Origin: Acidobacteriaceae bacterium
Lineage (GTDB): Bacteria > Acidobacteriota > Terriglobia > Terriglobales > Acidobacteriaceae
Reading direction: 5' to 3'
NCBI GenBank assembly: GCA_025449575.1
Contig: JANWJB010000065.1
Span: forward strand, 1 to 33,297
Length of the DNA stretch: 33,297 bases
The notes under the pieces are model-generated. The model worked only from the letters and a program-made list of their open reading frames with translations, was not told the DNA's origin and did not search any database. Numbering within the stretch: the first letter of the stretch is position 1; each line of letters opens with the position of its first letter. Below, piece after piece: positions 12,113 through 20,053 of this stretch. The translations under genes were made by a program, and so were the position numbers.

Positions 12113-13480
12113 TTACAGCAGCACCGTTACTGTTTCGCCCGCCTCTAGTGAGGTGCGACCGCTGGGAACTACCAGAAAGCAGTTGGCGCGGCTGACGGCG
12201 GCAATGTCACCCGAGCCTTGAAAGACAATAGGCTCAACCTGGGGAACGATAACCGCTTGAATCGTCCACTCAATTTTGGGCCATTCAGCGCCATTATGCA
12301 GAGCGGCGGGAAGAAAACGGGTAATGCCGGGGCGGCCCTCGCATCTGCCGACCAGCTTGGCCTGGACGAAGCGAGGACCCGAAGGACGGCCCCCGAGAGC
12401 GTTCAGCATGGGCGCCGCAAAGAGCGCAAACGTGACCATGGTGGATACCGGATTGCCGGGCAGACCGAAGAAGTATTTCCGACGCCCGTTATGCTCCAGG
12501 CTGCCGAAGACCACGGGTTTGCCGGGCTGGATCAACGCCCCGGTAAAGTAAAATTCCGCGCCCAGGCCGAGCATAACCTCTTCGACTAGATCGTACTTTC
12601 CCATGGAAACGCCGCCGGTAATCAGAAGTAGATCCGCATCCAAGCCGGCGCGAACTCCGGCTTCAATTTCGCTGAGCCGATCGCGGGCTACTTTCAGCCG
12701 GATGGGCTCGGCACACAAGGCGGCCACTTGAGCGGCGAGCGAGTAGCTGTTCGAATTGCGGATCTGAAACGGAAGAGGGACGGCGGCCACTTCCACCAGC
12801 TCATCGCCGGTAGGGAGGATGGCGGCGCGGGGAGCGCGGAAGACCCGCACCTGGGCCGCGCCACAAGCCGCGGCAGCGGCAATTTGGGGCGCCTCCATCC
12901 GCGCGCCCATCGGCACGATCACCTCATCGGCGCGAGCCTCGGCTCCAACGGGGATGATGTTGGACGCTGTTCCGTTGTGGCCGCCGGATAAGCGCACACG
13001 CCCCTCCGCCTGCTCGACGTGTTCGATCATCACCACGCAGTCGGCCCCCGACGGAGCCGGTGCGCCGGTCATGATTTCGACGGCTTCCCCAGGATGGATC
13101 CGGGATTCGTCCTCCGGCCTGATATCAGTTTCCGGCTCACGCTGGACCCGCGGAGTCTCAGAGCCGGGGCTTCGGTCTGCCGCGGCGATGGGCGGCCGCG
13201 TCCACACCTCACCGGCACGTACTTGTCCGACCACGTTCAACCACTCGCCGGCACGAAGGTCAGCGACCCGGCAGGCAAAACCGTCACGTGTTGCGCGAGG
13301 AAAGGGCGGCTGATCGCGATCGGCGCGAATAGGCTCAGCCAGCGTGCGCCCCAGCGCTTTGGATAAGGAGACGATTTGGCTGGAGGGAGCCGCGGTTTTC
13401 AAAATCCGATCCGCGTGCTCACGAACGATCAGGCTAGCCTCGGTGAAGCTGACCACCCGGGATGGAGCCGGCTGCCTCAA
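12113..13480 (-). CDS. moeA: Molybdopterin molybdenumtransferase MoeA
   Basis: The 455-residue product matches MoeA, which inserts molybdate into adenylylated molybdopterin. Motifs in order are PFPRATRDGFA (59-69), PGEAVEIMTGAPAP (130-143), PTGDELVE (223-230), GGVSMGKYDLVEE (289-301) and GLPGNPVSTMV (339-349). It is somewhat longer than the common form of about 410 because an extra charged stretch of roughly 25 residues sits near 103-128, just before PGEAV. The start is TTG with GGAGG six bases ahead; the GTG at residue 9 is the alternative. The ribosome site directly follows an intrinsic terminator, so expression seems to depend on readthrough from upstream. Confidence 0.94.
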   Translation of the reverse strand: MRQPAPSRVVSFTEASLIVREHADRILKTAAPSSQIVSLSKALGRTLAEPIRADRDQPPFPRATRDGFACRVADLRAGEWLNVVGQVRAGEVWTRPPIAAADRSPGSETPRVQREPETDIRPEDESRIHPGEAVEIMTGAPAPSGADCVVMIEHVEQAEGRVRLSGGHNGTASNIIPVGAEARADEVIVPMGARMEAPQIAAAAACGAAQVRVFRAPRAAILPTGDELVEVAAVPLPFQIRNSNSYSLAAQVAALCAEPIRLKVARDRLSEIEAGVRAGLDADLLLITGGVSMGKYDLVEEVMLGLGAEFYFTGALIQPGKPVVFGSLEHNGRRKYFFGLPGNPVSTMVTFALFAAPMLNALGGRPSGPRFVQAKLVGRCEGRPGITRFLPAALHNGAEWPKIEWTIQAVIVPQVEPIVFQGSGDIAAVSRANCFLVVPSGRTSLEAGETVTVLL

Positions 13481-13486
13481 GGAAAG

Positions 13487-13491
13487 CCTCC
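13487..13491 (-). promoter_or_regulatory. Shine-Dalgarno of moeA abutting a terminator
   Basis: GGAGG on the minus strand lies six bases before the TTG start codon and decides that start. It touches the T6 tract of the hairpin at 13499-13526, leaving no room for a promoter between terminator and gene. Confidence 0.65.
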
Positions 13492-13526
13492 AAAAAAGGC
13501 GCGGCTCTTCCGGGGAAAAGCCGCGC
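13492..13526 (-). terminator. Intrinsic terminator in the moeA leader
   Basis: Read on the minus strand, GCGCGGCT and AGCCGCGC (13519-13526 and 13499-13506) form a perfect 8-bp stem. Further TTCC/GGAA pairing can extend inside the loop. One C later comes TTTTTT (13492-13497). This is the clearest Rho-independent terminator in the window. It could end the exported TPR transcript or act as an attenuator for moeA-moaC. Confidence 0.75.
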
Positions 13527-13542
13527 GAGAGTCAGGTTGTTT

Positions 13543-13565
13543 CCGGAAATACCCAGCATTTCCGG
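13543..13565 (-). other. Upstream hairpin of the moeA leader
   Basis: CCGGAAAT (13543-13550) and ATTTCCGG (13558-13565) form a perfect 8-bp inverted repeat with a 7-nt loop. It starts about 10 bp past the TPR gene's stop codon and lies 16 bp before the terminator stem. It may be part of a two-hairpin regulatory leader or simply a second 3'-end structure. Confidence 0.5.
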
Positions 13566-13575
13566 CGGAAGCGGA

Positions 13576-14664
13576 TTATTTCTTGCGCTTGCTACTCCCT
13601 CCGCCAATCTGCGCGAGGATCTGTTTGGCTTCGGAAGCAAATTGGCCGGTCGGAGCCAGATCGAGATACTTCTGGTAGGCTTCGGCGCACCCCGGAGGCG
13701 CAGTAATCTTTTGCGTCTTGGGATCCACGGTAGCTTTGGCAATCAGCGCCTGCCCCTTCAAGTAGTACGGAATGGGCTTGGTGGGATCAGCGGCAATCGC
13801 CTTATCGGCGGCAGCCACCGTTTCGTCATTGTGCCCGGCCCGGCTCATGATGACGGCTTCATTGAAGTAATACATGTGGGCGCTCGCCGGCACCAGCTTG
13901 GCCGCGGCGTCGTAAGCAGCCGCTGCCTCGGGGAGCTTATTCGAGTTGCCATAGGCCTCGCCCAAGCTGTTGTTTGCGGCAGCCTCGACTTCGGGGCTCG
14001 GCGTCTTGGAGGCGGCGTCAATCTCAATTGCCTTCTTGAGCGAGGTAATGGCGTCGTCATACTTCTTCTGGCCGACTTGGGCCGTCCCCAGTTCCAGCCA
14101 CAACAAGGGCGAATCCGGCCTCAACTGCACCGCCTGCTGCATCAGGGTTGCCGCGTCGTCATACTTCTTCTGATGGTCGTCGTCGCGTGCTTCCTTGAGC
14201 ATCGTGTTCAGGTGGGCAATCCCCTGATTCTCTTTGATAGCCGCGGCATTTTTCTGCATCGTCTCTTCAAGCGCCTTGCGCTGATCCGGCGGGAGCGAGT
14301 TGACGTACGCGGGCAGGCTCAGGTCGAAGTTCAGCAGCGTGTCCTGGTTTGAAACAATCGGCACGTCTTTGATCTGCCACACGGATTTGCCGGGTGTCTG
14401 AAAGAGTGTCGCGAAATAGGTACCCGGAGCGATGCCGCTGCCGGTGTAGTCTCCATTGGCATCGGTGGTGAAGGTATATTTCGCGGTTTTGCCGTCGAGG
14501 CTCAACTGTATTTGGGCGCCGGGCATCGCGGTCTTCGCTGGATCCTGCACATGGCCATGAATCTTGCCCGGCTGCTGAGCCGGCGTGGGAGCCTGTGCGA
14601 AGGCGGGGGGCAAGGCGATGAGCAGGGAGAACAACGCCGGCCAGAGGTTGCTTTTGACGCGCAT
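13576..14664 (-). CDS. Exported protein with carboxypeptidase-regulatory-like domain and TPRs
   Basis: The 362-residue product has a Sec signal peptide (hydrophobic LFSLLIALPPAFAQA, about 11-25). A small beta-sandwich follows at about 32-115, with GKIHGHVQDPAKTAMPGAQIQL and ATL-type strands as in carboxypeptidase regulatory-like folds. TPR helices run at about 145-310, including KYDDAATLMQQAVQLRPDSP and KYDDAITSLKKAIEIDAASK, and the tail is SSKRKK. It probably acts as a periplasmic scaffold; the partner is unknown. ATG 14664 has GAGGAG eight bases ahead and gives a proper signal peptide, while the open frame upstream runs into queC. It begins 25 bp after the queC stop codon. Confidence 0.85.
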   Translation of the reverse strand: MRVKSNLWPALFSLLIALPPAFAQAPTPAQQPGKIHGHVQDPAKTAMPGAQIQLSLDGKTAKYTFTTDANGDYTGSGIAPGTYFATLFQTPGKSVWQIKDVPIVSNQDTLLNFDLSLPAYVNSLPPDQRKALEETMQKNAAAIKENQGIAHLNTMLKEARDDDHQKKYDDAATLMQQAVQLRPDSPLLWLELGTAQVGQKKYDDAITSLKKAIEIDAASKTPSPEVEAAANNSLGEAYGNSNKLPEAAAAYDAAAKLVPASAHMYYFNEAVIMSRAGHNDETVAAADKAIAADPTKPIPYYLKGQALIAKATVDPKTQKITAPPGCAEAYQKYLDLAPTGQFASEAKQILAQIGGGSSKRKK

Positions 14665-14689
14665 GGTATTTCTCCTCGAAAAAACGTCT

Positions 14690-15409
14690 CTACGCGGCAT
14701 ATGGGATTGGATCCTGGCGGCCCGCCTGCTCGAAAGCGCGGCGGCGCAAGACACAGCTTTCACATAGGCCACAAGCGATTGCGTCGCTCGAATAGCACGA
14801 CCACGTTAAATGGAACGGCGCTGCCAGTTCAAGGCCAAGCCGGACGATCTCGCACTTCCGCATATGAATCAGCGGAGTCTCGGCCAGGATGTCCCCATCG
14901 CGGGTGCCGGTGCGAATAAGTTGTTGAAAAGCGGCATAATAGGCAGGGCGGCAATCGGGATAGCCGGAGCTATCCTGCTCCACCGCGCCGATCAGGACCC
15001 GTTTCGCTCCGACGACCTCGGCCCAGCTCACGGCTGCAGACAGAAAATGCGCGTTGCGGAAGGGCACATAAGTGACCGGAACTGTTGAGCCTTCCCGCGC
15101 ATGGCCTGGAATAGGCAGCTCGCCGGCGCGCGGCACGTCAATGGAAGTGTCGGTAAGCGCCGAACCGCCGATGCGGCGAAAGATATCCACGCTGAGAGGG
15201 AGGAAATGTTGTATGCCCACAGCGTCGGCGACCGCGCGGGCCGCCGCCAACTCACGCTTCTCTGTGCGCTGCCCATAACTGAAATGGAGGGCATACGCCT
15301 CATAATCGCGCGCCGCCAGAGCAGCGCAAACCGCAGAATCCATCCCGCCGGAGAGGCAGACTATCGCGCGCATGCGCTCACCGGACGATGGAATGGGTGA
15401 AAAGGACAT
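14690..15409 (-). CDS. queC: 7-cyano-7-deazaguanine synthase
   Basis: The 239-residue product matches QueC, which makes preQ0 from 7-carboxy-7-deazaguanine, ammonia and ATP, on the queuosine route. The PP-loop SGGMDS (20-25) and LHFSYGQRTEKRE follow near the start. The zinc site near the end has Cys205, Cys213, Cys216 and Cys219 (CYSSDAIACGLCESC). The open frame extends 113 codons upstream, but that part shares no family features and runs into trmFO; ATG 15409 is chosen and ATG 15373 (MRAIVCLSGG) is the main alternative. No queD, queE or queF is visible here. Confidence 0.93.
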   Translation of the reverse strand: MSFSPIPSSGERMRAIVCLSGGMDSAVCAALAARDYEAYALHFSYGQRTEKRELAAARAVADAVGIQHFLPLSVDIFRRIGGSALTDTSIDVPRAGELPIPGHAREGSTVPVTYVPFRNAHFLSAAVSWAEVVGAKRVLIGAVEQDSSGYPDCRPAYYAAFQQLIRTGTRDGDILAETPLIHMRKCEIVRLGLELAAPFHLTWSCYSSDAIACGLCESCVLRRRAFEQAGRQDPIPYAA

Positions 15410-15536
15410 ATCTTCATCGTAATGCAACAAATGGCCTGCAATGCGCCGCGTGACTTGGCATTTCGCATGGGAAGGGCAAAGCAAACGGTCAGGAAAGCGG
15501 GTCTTAATGGCGTGGGGAACCCTCGCCGCGGGCGCG

Positions 15537-16928
15537 TTATGCATTGACCGGGAAGCCCGAGGCAGCAGGCGAACCAGTCCCCGCTTCGAGCAATGCACCG
15601 GCCCAAGGCGCGAAGGCCGCAAGCGCCTGCTCGCATTGAATGCGATGGCGCTCCCGCTTGTCCCGCTGCCTCTTTCGCATCTCTTCATCGAGCGGCGGCA
15701 GCAGGTCAAAGGTAATATTGGCGGGCTGAAAGCGTTCGGGATCGGCATGCGTAATGTAGTTTACGAGTGAGCCCAGTGCGGAGTCGCGGGGAGCAGGCGC
15801 GGGCCGGCGGCCATGCGCGATTTCAGCGGCATAGAGCCCGGCCAGCAGACCGGTTGCAATTGATTCCGTATAGCCTTCCACGCCGGAGAGTTGGCCGGCG
15901 ATGAACACCCGAGGATGCTGACGAAGTGCGAGTATGGGGCTGAGCACACGGGGTGAATTGAGATAGGTGTTGCGATGAATCTGGCCGTAGCGCAGAAAAT
16001 TCGCCTTCTCCAACCCTGGAATCAGACGCAGAATGCGGGCCTGTTCCCCATATTTCAGGTGGTTCTGCAACCCCACCAGATTGTAGGAGTCGGCGCGCAG
16101 GTTCTCTGAGCGAAGCTGCACTACCGCCCAGGGCGTCTTCCCGGTGCGGGGGTCGCGCAGCCCCACCGGCTTCATGGGGCCATAACGCAGAGTGTCGCGG
16201 CCGCGGCGTGCGAGCTCCTCGATCGGCAGGCAGCTCTCAAAATATTCCAGCTTCTCCCAATCCTTGCCCTCGACGCCTTCAGCCGCGATGAGCGCGTCAT
16301 AAAAACGGTCGTACTCCTCCCGCGACATGGGGCAGTTGATATAGTCCGCCGTGCCTTTGTCATAGCGGGCGGCGAAGTAGACGCGATCCATATCGATGGA
16401 GTCGGCCTCCACGATCGGGCTGATGGAATCATAGAAGGCCAACTGACCGCTGCCCGTCAGGCGGCAAATCTCGGCGCAGAGTGCGGCGGAGGTCAGCGGC
16501 CCGGTGGCGACGATGGTGATGCCTTCCGGATCGAGAGAGGTGACCTCTTCGCGGTGGACTGTAATTCGGCTCTCCCGGTCGATGGCGCTTTCAACCAGCC
16601 GGGAAAATTCTTGCCGATCGACGGCCAGCGCGTGCCCGGCCGGCACGGCGCTTGCGTCGGCGCAGGCGATCAGCGGTGAACCGGCGCGCCGCATCTCCTG
16701 CTTCAGCAGCCAGGGCGCGGTGTTTTCACTCTCCGACTTCAATGAATTGGAGCAGACCAACTCGGCAAAGCTGGCTGTCCGATGCGCCGGAGTGGAGCGC
16801 AACGCGCCCTCGATCATCGTCCGCATCTCGAAGAGTTCAACCTGGCAGCCGCGGCGCGCCGCTACGAGCGCGGCCTCCGGTCCGGCCAAGCCGCCACCGA
16901 TCACGCGGATGCGTGGCGCCGCAGTCAA
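15537..16928 (-). CDS. trmFO: Methylenetetrahydrofolate-tRNA-(uracil-54-C5)-methyltransferase TrmFO
   Basis: The 463-residue flavoprotein matches TrmFO, which methylates U54 in the tRNA T-loop with methylene-tetrahydrofolate and FAD. The dinucleotide-binding start is IRVIGGGLAGPEAA. Then come the family stretches TASFAELVCSNSLKS, YFAARYDKGTADYINCPM, RYGPMKPVGLRDP, LVGLQNHLKYGEQ and the C-terminal FAD motif FIAGQLSGVEGYTES. There is no ATG at the right place. TTG 16928 has GGGAG five bases ahead and begins just before the FAD motif. The frame stays open 67 codons further up, but that stretch is a Cys/His/Ser-rich sequence unlike the family. Confidence 0.94.
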   Translation of the reverse strand: MTAAPRIRVIGGGLAGPEAALVAARRGCQVELFEMRTMIEGALRSTPAHRTASFAELVCSNSLKSESENTAPWLLKQEMRRAGSPLIACADASAVPAGHALAVDRQEFSRLVESAIDRESRITVHREEVTSLDPEGITIVATGPLTSAALCAEICRLTGSGQLAFYDSISPIVEADSIDMDRVYFAARYDKGTADYINCPMSREEYDRFYDALIAAEGVEGKDWEKLEYFESCLPIEELARRGRDTLRYGPMKPVGLRDPRTGKTPWAVVQLRSENLRADSYNLVGLQNHLKYGEQARILRLIPGLEKANFLRYGQIHRNTYLNSPRVLSPILALRQHPRVFIAGQLSGVEGYTESIATGLLAGLYAAEIAHGRRPAPAPRDSALGSLVNYITHADPERFQPANITFDLLPPLDEEMRKRQRDKRERHRIQCEQALAAFAPWAGALLEAGTGSPAASGFPVNA

Positions 16929-16933
16929 AAGGA

Positions 16934-16938
16934 CTCCC
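16934..16938 (-). promoter_or_regulatory. Ribosome binding site deciding the trmFO TTG start
   Basis: GGGAG on the minus strand ends five bases before TTG 16928. With no in-frame ATG close by, it is the main reason to accept a TTG start. Confidence 0.5.
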
Positions 16939-17050
16939 GCCGCTTCGGCGGCATCACTGAATAAAGGGAATGAATGTGTTTCATGAGTTGCGGATAAAGG
17001 AGAGTCATTGTGTGTGTGGACCGGCAAGTGACTCCGCCTACAGGATTGCA

Positions 17051-17110
17051 CCCTTCGAGCGAAGGGGCAAACACGGGCGTAGAGGTCCGGAGGGGTCTCG
17101 TCGAGCGAAG
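17051..17110. repeat. Small hairpin and 10-bp direct repeat upstream of trmFO
   Basis: CCCTTC GAGC GAAGGG (17051-17066) is a perfect 6-bp stem with a tetraloop. Its core TCGAGCGAAG (17055-17064) recurs exactly at 17101-17110, just before the larger hairpin at 17118-17148. This spacer between a secreted-protein gene and trmFO is thus rich in short inverted sequence. Confidence 0.4.
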
Positions 17111-17117
17111 TCACTGA

Positions 17118-17148
17118 TGAGCCGCGCATGCGATGTCCGCGCGGCTCA
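17118..17148 (-). terminator. Strong hairpin after the small secreted-protein gene
   Basis: TGAGCCGCGC (17118-17127) and GCGCGGCTCA (17139-17148) form a perfect 10-bp stem with an 11-nt loop. It begins about 60 bp past the stop codon of the gene ending at 17207. No T-tract follows on either strand, so it is only a terminator candidate. Confidence 0.45.
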
Positions 17149-17206
17149 CCAGGTTTCAGGCGGGGGACGCAGGTATGTGTAAGACCGCTTCCCGCCGACA
17201 GGGGCC

Positions 17207-17701
17207 TTACTGCTTGTCGTAAACCGCCTTCATATCGAACTCCCCCATGGACGCATTAATCTTACTGTCCTTGGTGAGTACCTTGCCGTCCGGCGAGAGT
17301 GTATACGTCGCCGTCAGCGTGCCGGGCGAGTCCTGGAATGAAGTTTTCTCCGTCACCACCAGTGCTGGACCGTCCCATTTCGCGGAGGTGCTCACAATCT
17401 TAAACGGTGTATCCGCAGGGAGAGCGTTCGCCGGGAAGGGCGTCTCGATCCCATCCGCCTTCACGCTGAAGGTATAGTCCTGCGACCCCATATCGCTCGT
17501 TGAGGAAATTTTAAAAGTGAAGTCGTTGCCGTTCTGCGTGATGACCTCGCTCTGCTTGCTGGGCGCCGGCGCTTGTCCAAAATCACTCTTCGCAGCATTG
17601 ATGTTCCAGGTTCCGGAGAGATCGGGCGTCCCGCCTGCTTGCGCCTGGCTCAAGGGAACAGCAAGAGCTCCGAAAACCAGCAGTGCCAAAAGCTTGTGCA
17701 T
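17207..17701 (-). CDS. Small secreted beta-rich protein of unknown function
   Basis: The 164-residue product has a clear signal peptide (KLLALLVFGALAVPLSQAQA, about 3-22). The mature domain begins PDLSGTWNINAAKSDFG and alternates strands such as DFTFKIS, QDYTFSVKADG, WDGPALVVTEKTSF and LTATYTLSPDGKVLTKDSK. The overall look is of a small lipocalin-like or beta-barrel fold, but I do not recognise a named family. GGAGG six bases before the ATG fixes the start. Similar 'DLSGTWxxNxxKSDFG' secreted proteins are, to my knowledge, frequent in Acidobacteria. It stands alone between der and trmFO. Confidence 0.85.
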   Translation of the reverse strand: MHKLLALLVFGALAVPLSQAQAGGTPDLSGTWNINAAKSDFGQAPAPSKQSEVITQNGNDFTFKISSTSDMGSQDYTFSVKADGIETPFPANALPADTPFKIVSTSAKWDGPALVVTEKTSFQDSPGTLTATYTLSPDGKVLTKDSKINASMGEFDMKAVYDKQ

Positions 17702-17737
17702 GAGTATCCTCCATCGGTGCTTTCAACATCGGACGCT

Positions 17738-17743
17738 ACTATA
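17738..17743 (-). promoter_or_regulatory. Candidate -10 of the small secreted-protein gene
   Basis: TATAGT on the minus strand (5 of 6 to consensus) lies 36 bases before the ATG. That would allow a leader of about 30 nt holding the GGAGG ribosome site. No convincing -35 is present. Confidence 0.35.
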
Positions 17744-17849
17744 CCTGATCGATGCCCCTCTACGCTTTCTTGAAACTGAAGCCGTGATCGAGGCGAGAAC
17801 GTAGTAGGCGGGCGGCGGCAGAACCGGCAGCGCGCCGGTCAGGAGCCAA

Positions 17850-17981
17850 TCAGTAGCGGCGCAGTAGACGGGGGCCGAGTTCGCGCGTGGCAGGCTGTAG
17901 CTTTTGCTCAAACACCATTCCGAGCAGCAACGGGGCGACGGCCATGCCAATGATGGCAATCCAGGCTAGGATGCAGTTCAT
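17850..17981 (-). CDS. Possible small membrane protein (43 residues)
   Basis: An ATG at 17981 opens a 43-residue frame. Its N-terminal half is one hydrophobic helix (CILAWIAIIGMAVAPLLLGM, about 3-22), and the tail is basic (PATRELGPRLLRRY). GAGG lies about nine bases before the ATG. The hydrophobic-then-basic layout is that of many single-span small proteins, but there is no family match, and such frames arise by chance in GC-rich DNA. Confidence 0.3.
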   Translation of the reverse strand: MNCILAWIAIIGMAVAPLLLGMVFEQKLQPATRELGPRLLRRY

Positions 17982-18152
17982 GACGGCGAGCCTCAGAGGG
18001 TGGAGAAAGCCCAGCATGGCACCACGGAGAACCCGCGGGGAATAGCAAGAAAGCAGCATCGGCGCTGACACTCTGGTGTACTCCGGTATGCTTCCGCTCG
18101 CAAAGGGAGGTGGGGTTGTGAAACCGTAAATGCGGGCGTTGAGGATCGGTAT

Positions 18153-19928
18153 CTAGTCCCGGGCCCGTACTTTGAAGCGGATGGGCGTGCCCCGGAAACC
18201 GAATGCGGCACGGATTTGGTTTTCTAGAAAGCGCTCGAAAGAGAAGTGGAGTTTGGCTTGGCGATTCGTAAATAAGATAAAGGTGGGCGGCGCGACCCCG
18301 GCCTGGGTCATATAAAAGATGCGCATCTTGTTGGCCATTGGGACGGTTGCGCGCTCGAAATCCACCTGCTCAAGAAAACGGTTCATCTGCCCGGTGGAGA
18401 CGCGCTTTCGACGCTCTGCGCCGATTTCACGCACCAGCTTGAGCAGGCTGTGAATATTTTTCCCCTCAGCGGCGGAGATAAAGAGGACCGGGGCATAGGC
18501 CAGGTACTTGAGCACGTTGCGCAATTGGCGCTCGAAGATGGCTTGCTCCGCGGGCGGCTTGCCATCGGTGCGCCCCGTGGTGACCAGATCCCATTTATTG
18601 ACCACTAAGATCACCGAGCGGCCGCTCTCATGCGCATAACCGCCGATGGTTGCGTCCGCAGCTGTCACCCCTTCGGTAGCGTCGATGACCAGCAACGCAA
18701 CGTCAGCGGCCTCCAGATGCCGCCGCGCCATCACGACGGAAAGCTTTTCAGCCATGGCCTTAGTTTTGCCCTTGCGGCGGATTCCGGCGGTATCCACGAA
18801 GCGTAGCAGCGAGCCGTCGTATTCGACCAGTTCGTCCACGGCGTCGCGGGTAGTACCGGCAACCGGGGAGACAATCGCGCGGGAGGAGCCGGTGAGTACG
18901 TTGAGCAGCGTGCTTTTGCCTACGTTCGGGCGGCCGACGATGGCGATAGAAATCTCGTGCTGGCGATACTCTCCGTGAGTCCTAAGCCGGTCCCTCTGGA
19001 CATCGGCAGGGGAATCCTCCATTTCCGAGCCGTCGTGCTCCATTGCTTCCCGCTCACCTACGCCGTTCAGGTTCTCCGCTTGGATACGGGAAAAAATATG
19101 CTCCAACATGTCATCGATTCCGGTGCCGTGCTCAGCAGAGATGGGCAGCAGATCGCGAATCCCCAAGCGGCGAAACTCCGCCTCCTGCTCTTCCATGCGC
19201 CCGGTATCTATCTTGTTTACCGCAAGCAGCACCGGCTTGCCGCTCTTGAAAAGCAGCCGCGCCAGCTCATAGTCGGGGCCGCTGAGCGCCGTGCGCCCAT
19301 CGGTCACCATCACGATGAGAGACGCTTCCTCAAGCGCGACCCGGGCTTGGCGCAGAATCTCCGCTGGAATCAGATTCTGATCTTGGGGAACAATTCCGCC
19401 GGTATCGACCACCCGTGCGGTGCGGCCCAGCCACTCCGTTTCCCCATAGATGCGGTCGCGGGTAATTCCCGGCTCATCGCCCACAATCGAGCGACGGGAA
19501 CGTGTGAGGCGGTTGAAGAGCGTAGATTTGCCCACATTCGGCCGTCCCACAATGGCAATCAGGGGCAGGCGGTTGGCGACGGTTTTCGATCTACCGGAAG
19601 CTCCGGGCCGCCTGGAAGCTTCGCCTGGCCCGGCGGGCAAAGCGACGACCGCGAGGCCGGTTTCCGCAGTTTCATCGGTTTCAATAACGTCTTCGGCAAT
19701 GGGGCGCATTGGCCCGCGGCGCACGCCGGCGGGACTCTTCCGGGCCACCGCTTTCTTGCCGGAGTTCTCTTCCGCCTTGCGGGCAGCTTGCCGTTTGGCC
19801 GCCGCGCGAGATGTCCGCGCACGGTCCGGCGCAGCGGCGCGGTGTGCCGCCACGGCCTTTTTCGCCCGGCGACCGCCCTTGGAGTGCGGCTTCGGCTTGC
19901 GTCCCTTGGTTCCCTTGACCGGTTTCAC
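18153..19928 (-). CDS. der: GTPase Der (EngA) with long basic N-terminal extension
   Basis: The 591-residue product has two tandem GTPase domains. GRPNVGKS at 128-135 and 332-339, DTGG (175-178) and DTAG (379-382), NKID (238-241) and NKWD (444-447) are the G motifs. A C-terminal KH-like domain ends in GTPIRFKVRARD. Der is an essential large-subunit ribosome assembly factor. The family is usually about 440-490 residues; here the first about 117 residues are an extra Lys/Arg/Ala-rich, probably disordered tail. The GTG at 19928 is the first start in the frame with a weak GGAG ten bases ahead. The next good start before the first G domain would be hard to find, so the tail is probably translated. 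Divergent from the helicase gene. Confidence 0.95.
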   Translation of the reverse strand: MKPVKGTKGRKPKPHSKGGRRAKKAVAAHRAAAPDRARTSRAAAKRQAARKAEENSGKKAVARKSPAGVRRGPMRPIAEDVIETDETAETGLAVVALPAGPGEASRRPGASGRSKTVANRLPLIAIVGRPNVGKSTLFNRLTRSRRSIVGDEPGITRDRIYGETEWLGRTARVVDTGGIVPQDQNLIPAEILRQARVALEEASLIVMVTDGRTALSGPDYELARLLFKSGKPVLLAVNKIDTGRMEEQEAEFRRLGIRDLLPISAEHGTGIDDMLEHIFSRIQAENLNGVGEREAMEHDGSEMEDSPADVQRDRLRTHGEYRQHEISIAIVGRPNVGKSTLLNVLTGSSRAIVSPVAGTTRDAVDELVEYDGSLLRFVDTAGIRRKGKTKAMAEKLSVVMARRHLEAADVALLVIDATEGVTAADATIGGYAHESGRSVILVVNKWDLVTTGRTDGKPPAEQAIFERQLRNVLKYLAYAPVLFISAAEGKNIHSLLKLVREIGAERRKRVSTGQMNRFLEQVDFERATVPMANKMRIFYMTQAGVAPPTFILFTNRQAKLHFSFERFLENQIRAAFGFRGTPIRFKVRARD

Positions 19929-20039
19929 GCTGCGTTTACTCCGTTCTCACGAACATCCACGAGAGCACTGAGGCCAAAGGTGCAGGGATGGCAATGAACG
20001 TAGTGTTTCATACCACGGTGGGGAGCGCCCTAGACATCC

Positions 20040-20045
20040 TATAAA
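20040..20045 (+). promoter_or_regulatory. Candidate -10 of the DinG-type helicase gene
   Basis: TATAAA (5 of 6 to consensus) ends nine bases before the proposed TTG start at 20054, again leaving almost no leader. No good -35 is seen. Confidence 0.35.
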
Positions 20046-20053
20046 CTTGAGGT

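Larger units (their letters stand above)
17702..18152. other. Intergenic region between der and the secreted-protein gene
   Basis: This 451-bp spacer holds a -10 candidate for the gene at 17207-17701 and one possible small membrane ORF (17850-17981). I find no tRNA features, terminator with T-tract or repeat. Confidence 0.4.

Noticed and set aside
15410-15536. preQ1 riboswitch before queC
   Set aside because: The trmFO-queC spacer lacks the A-rich tail and pseudoknot pairing expected of known preQ1 classes as far as I can judge by eye.
15410-15748. Upstream extension of the queC frame
   Set aside because: It overlaps the end of trmFO, is Arg/Ser/Cys-rich and lies outside the QueC fold.
7198-18152. 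tRNA genes in the larger spacers
   Set aside because: No GTTCRANYC T-arm with matching acceptor stem was found in 7198-7567 or 17702-18152.
18957-19997. Plus-strand open frame opposite der
   Set aside because: Antisense to two intact GTPase domains, without a ribosome site or recognisable domain.
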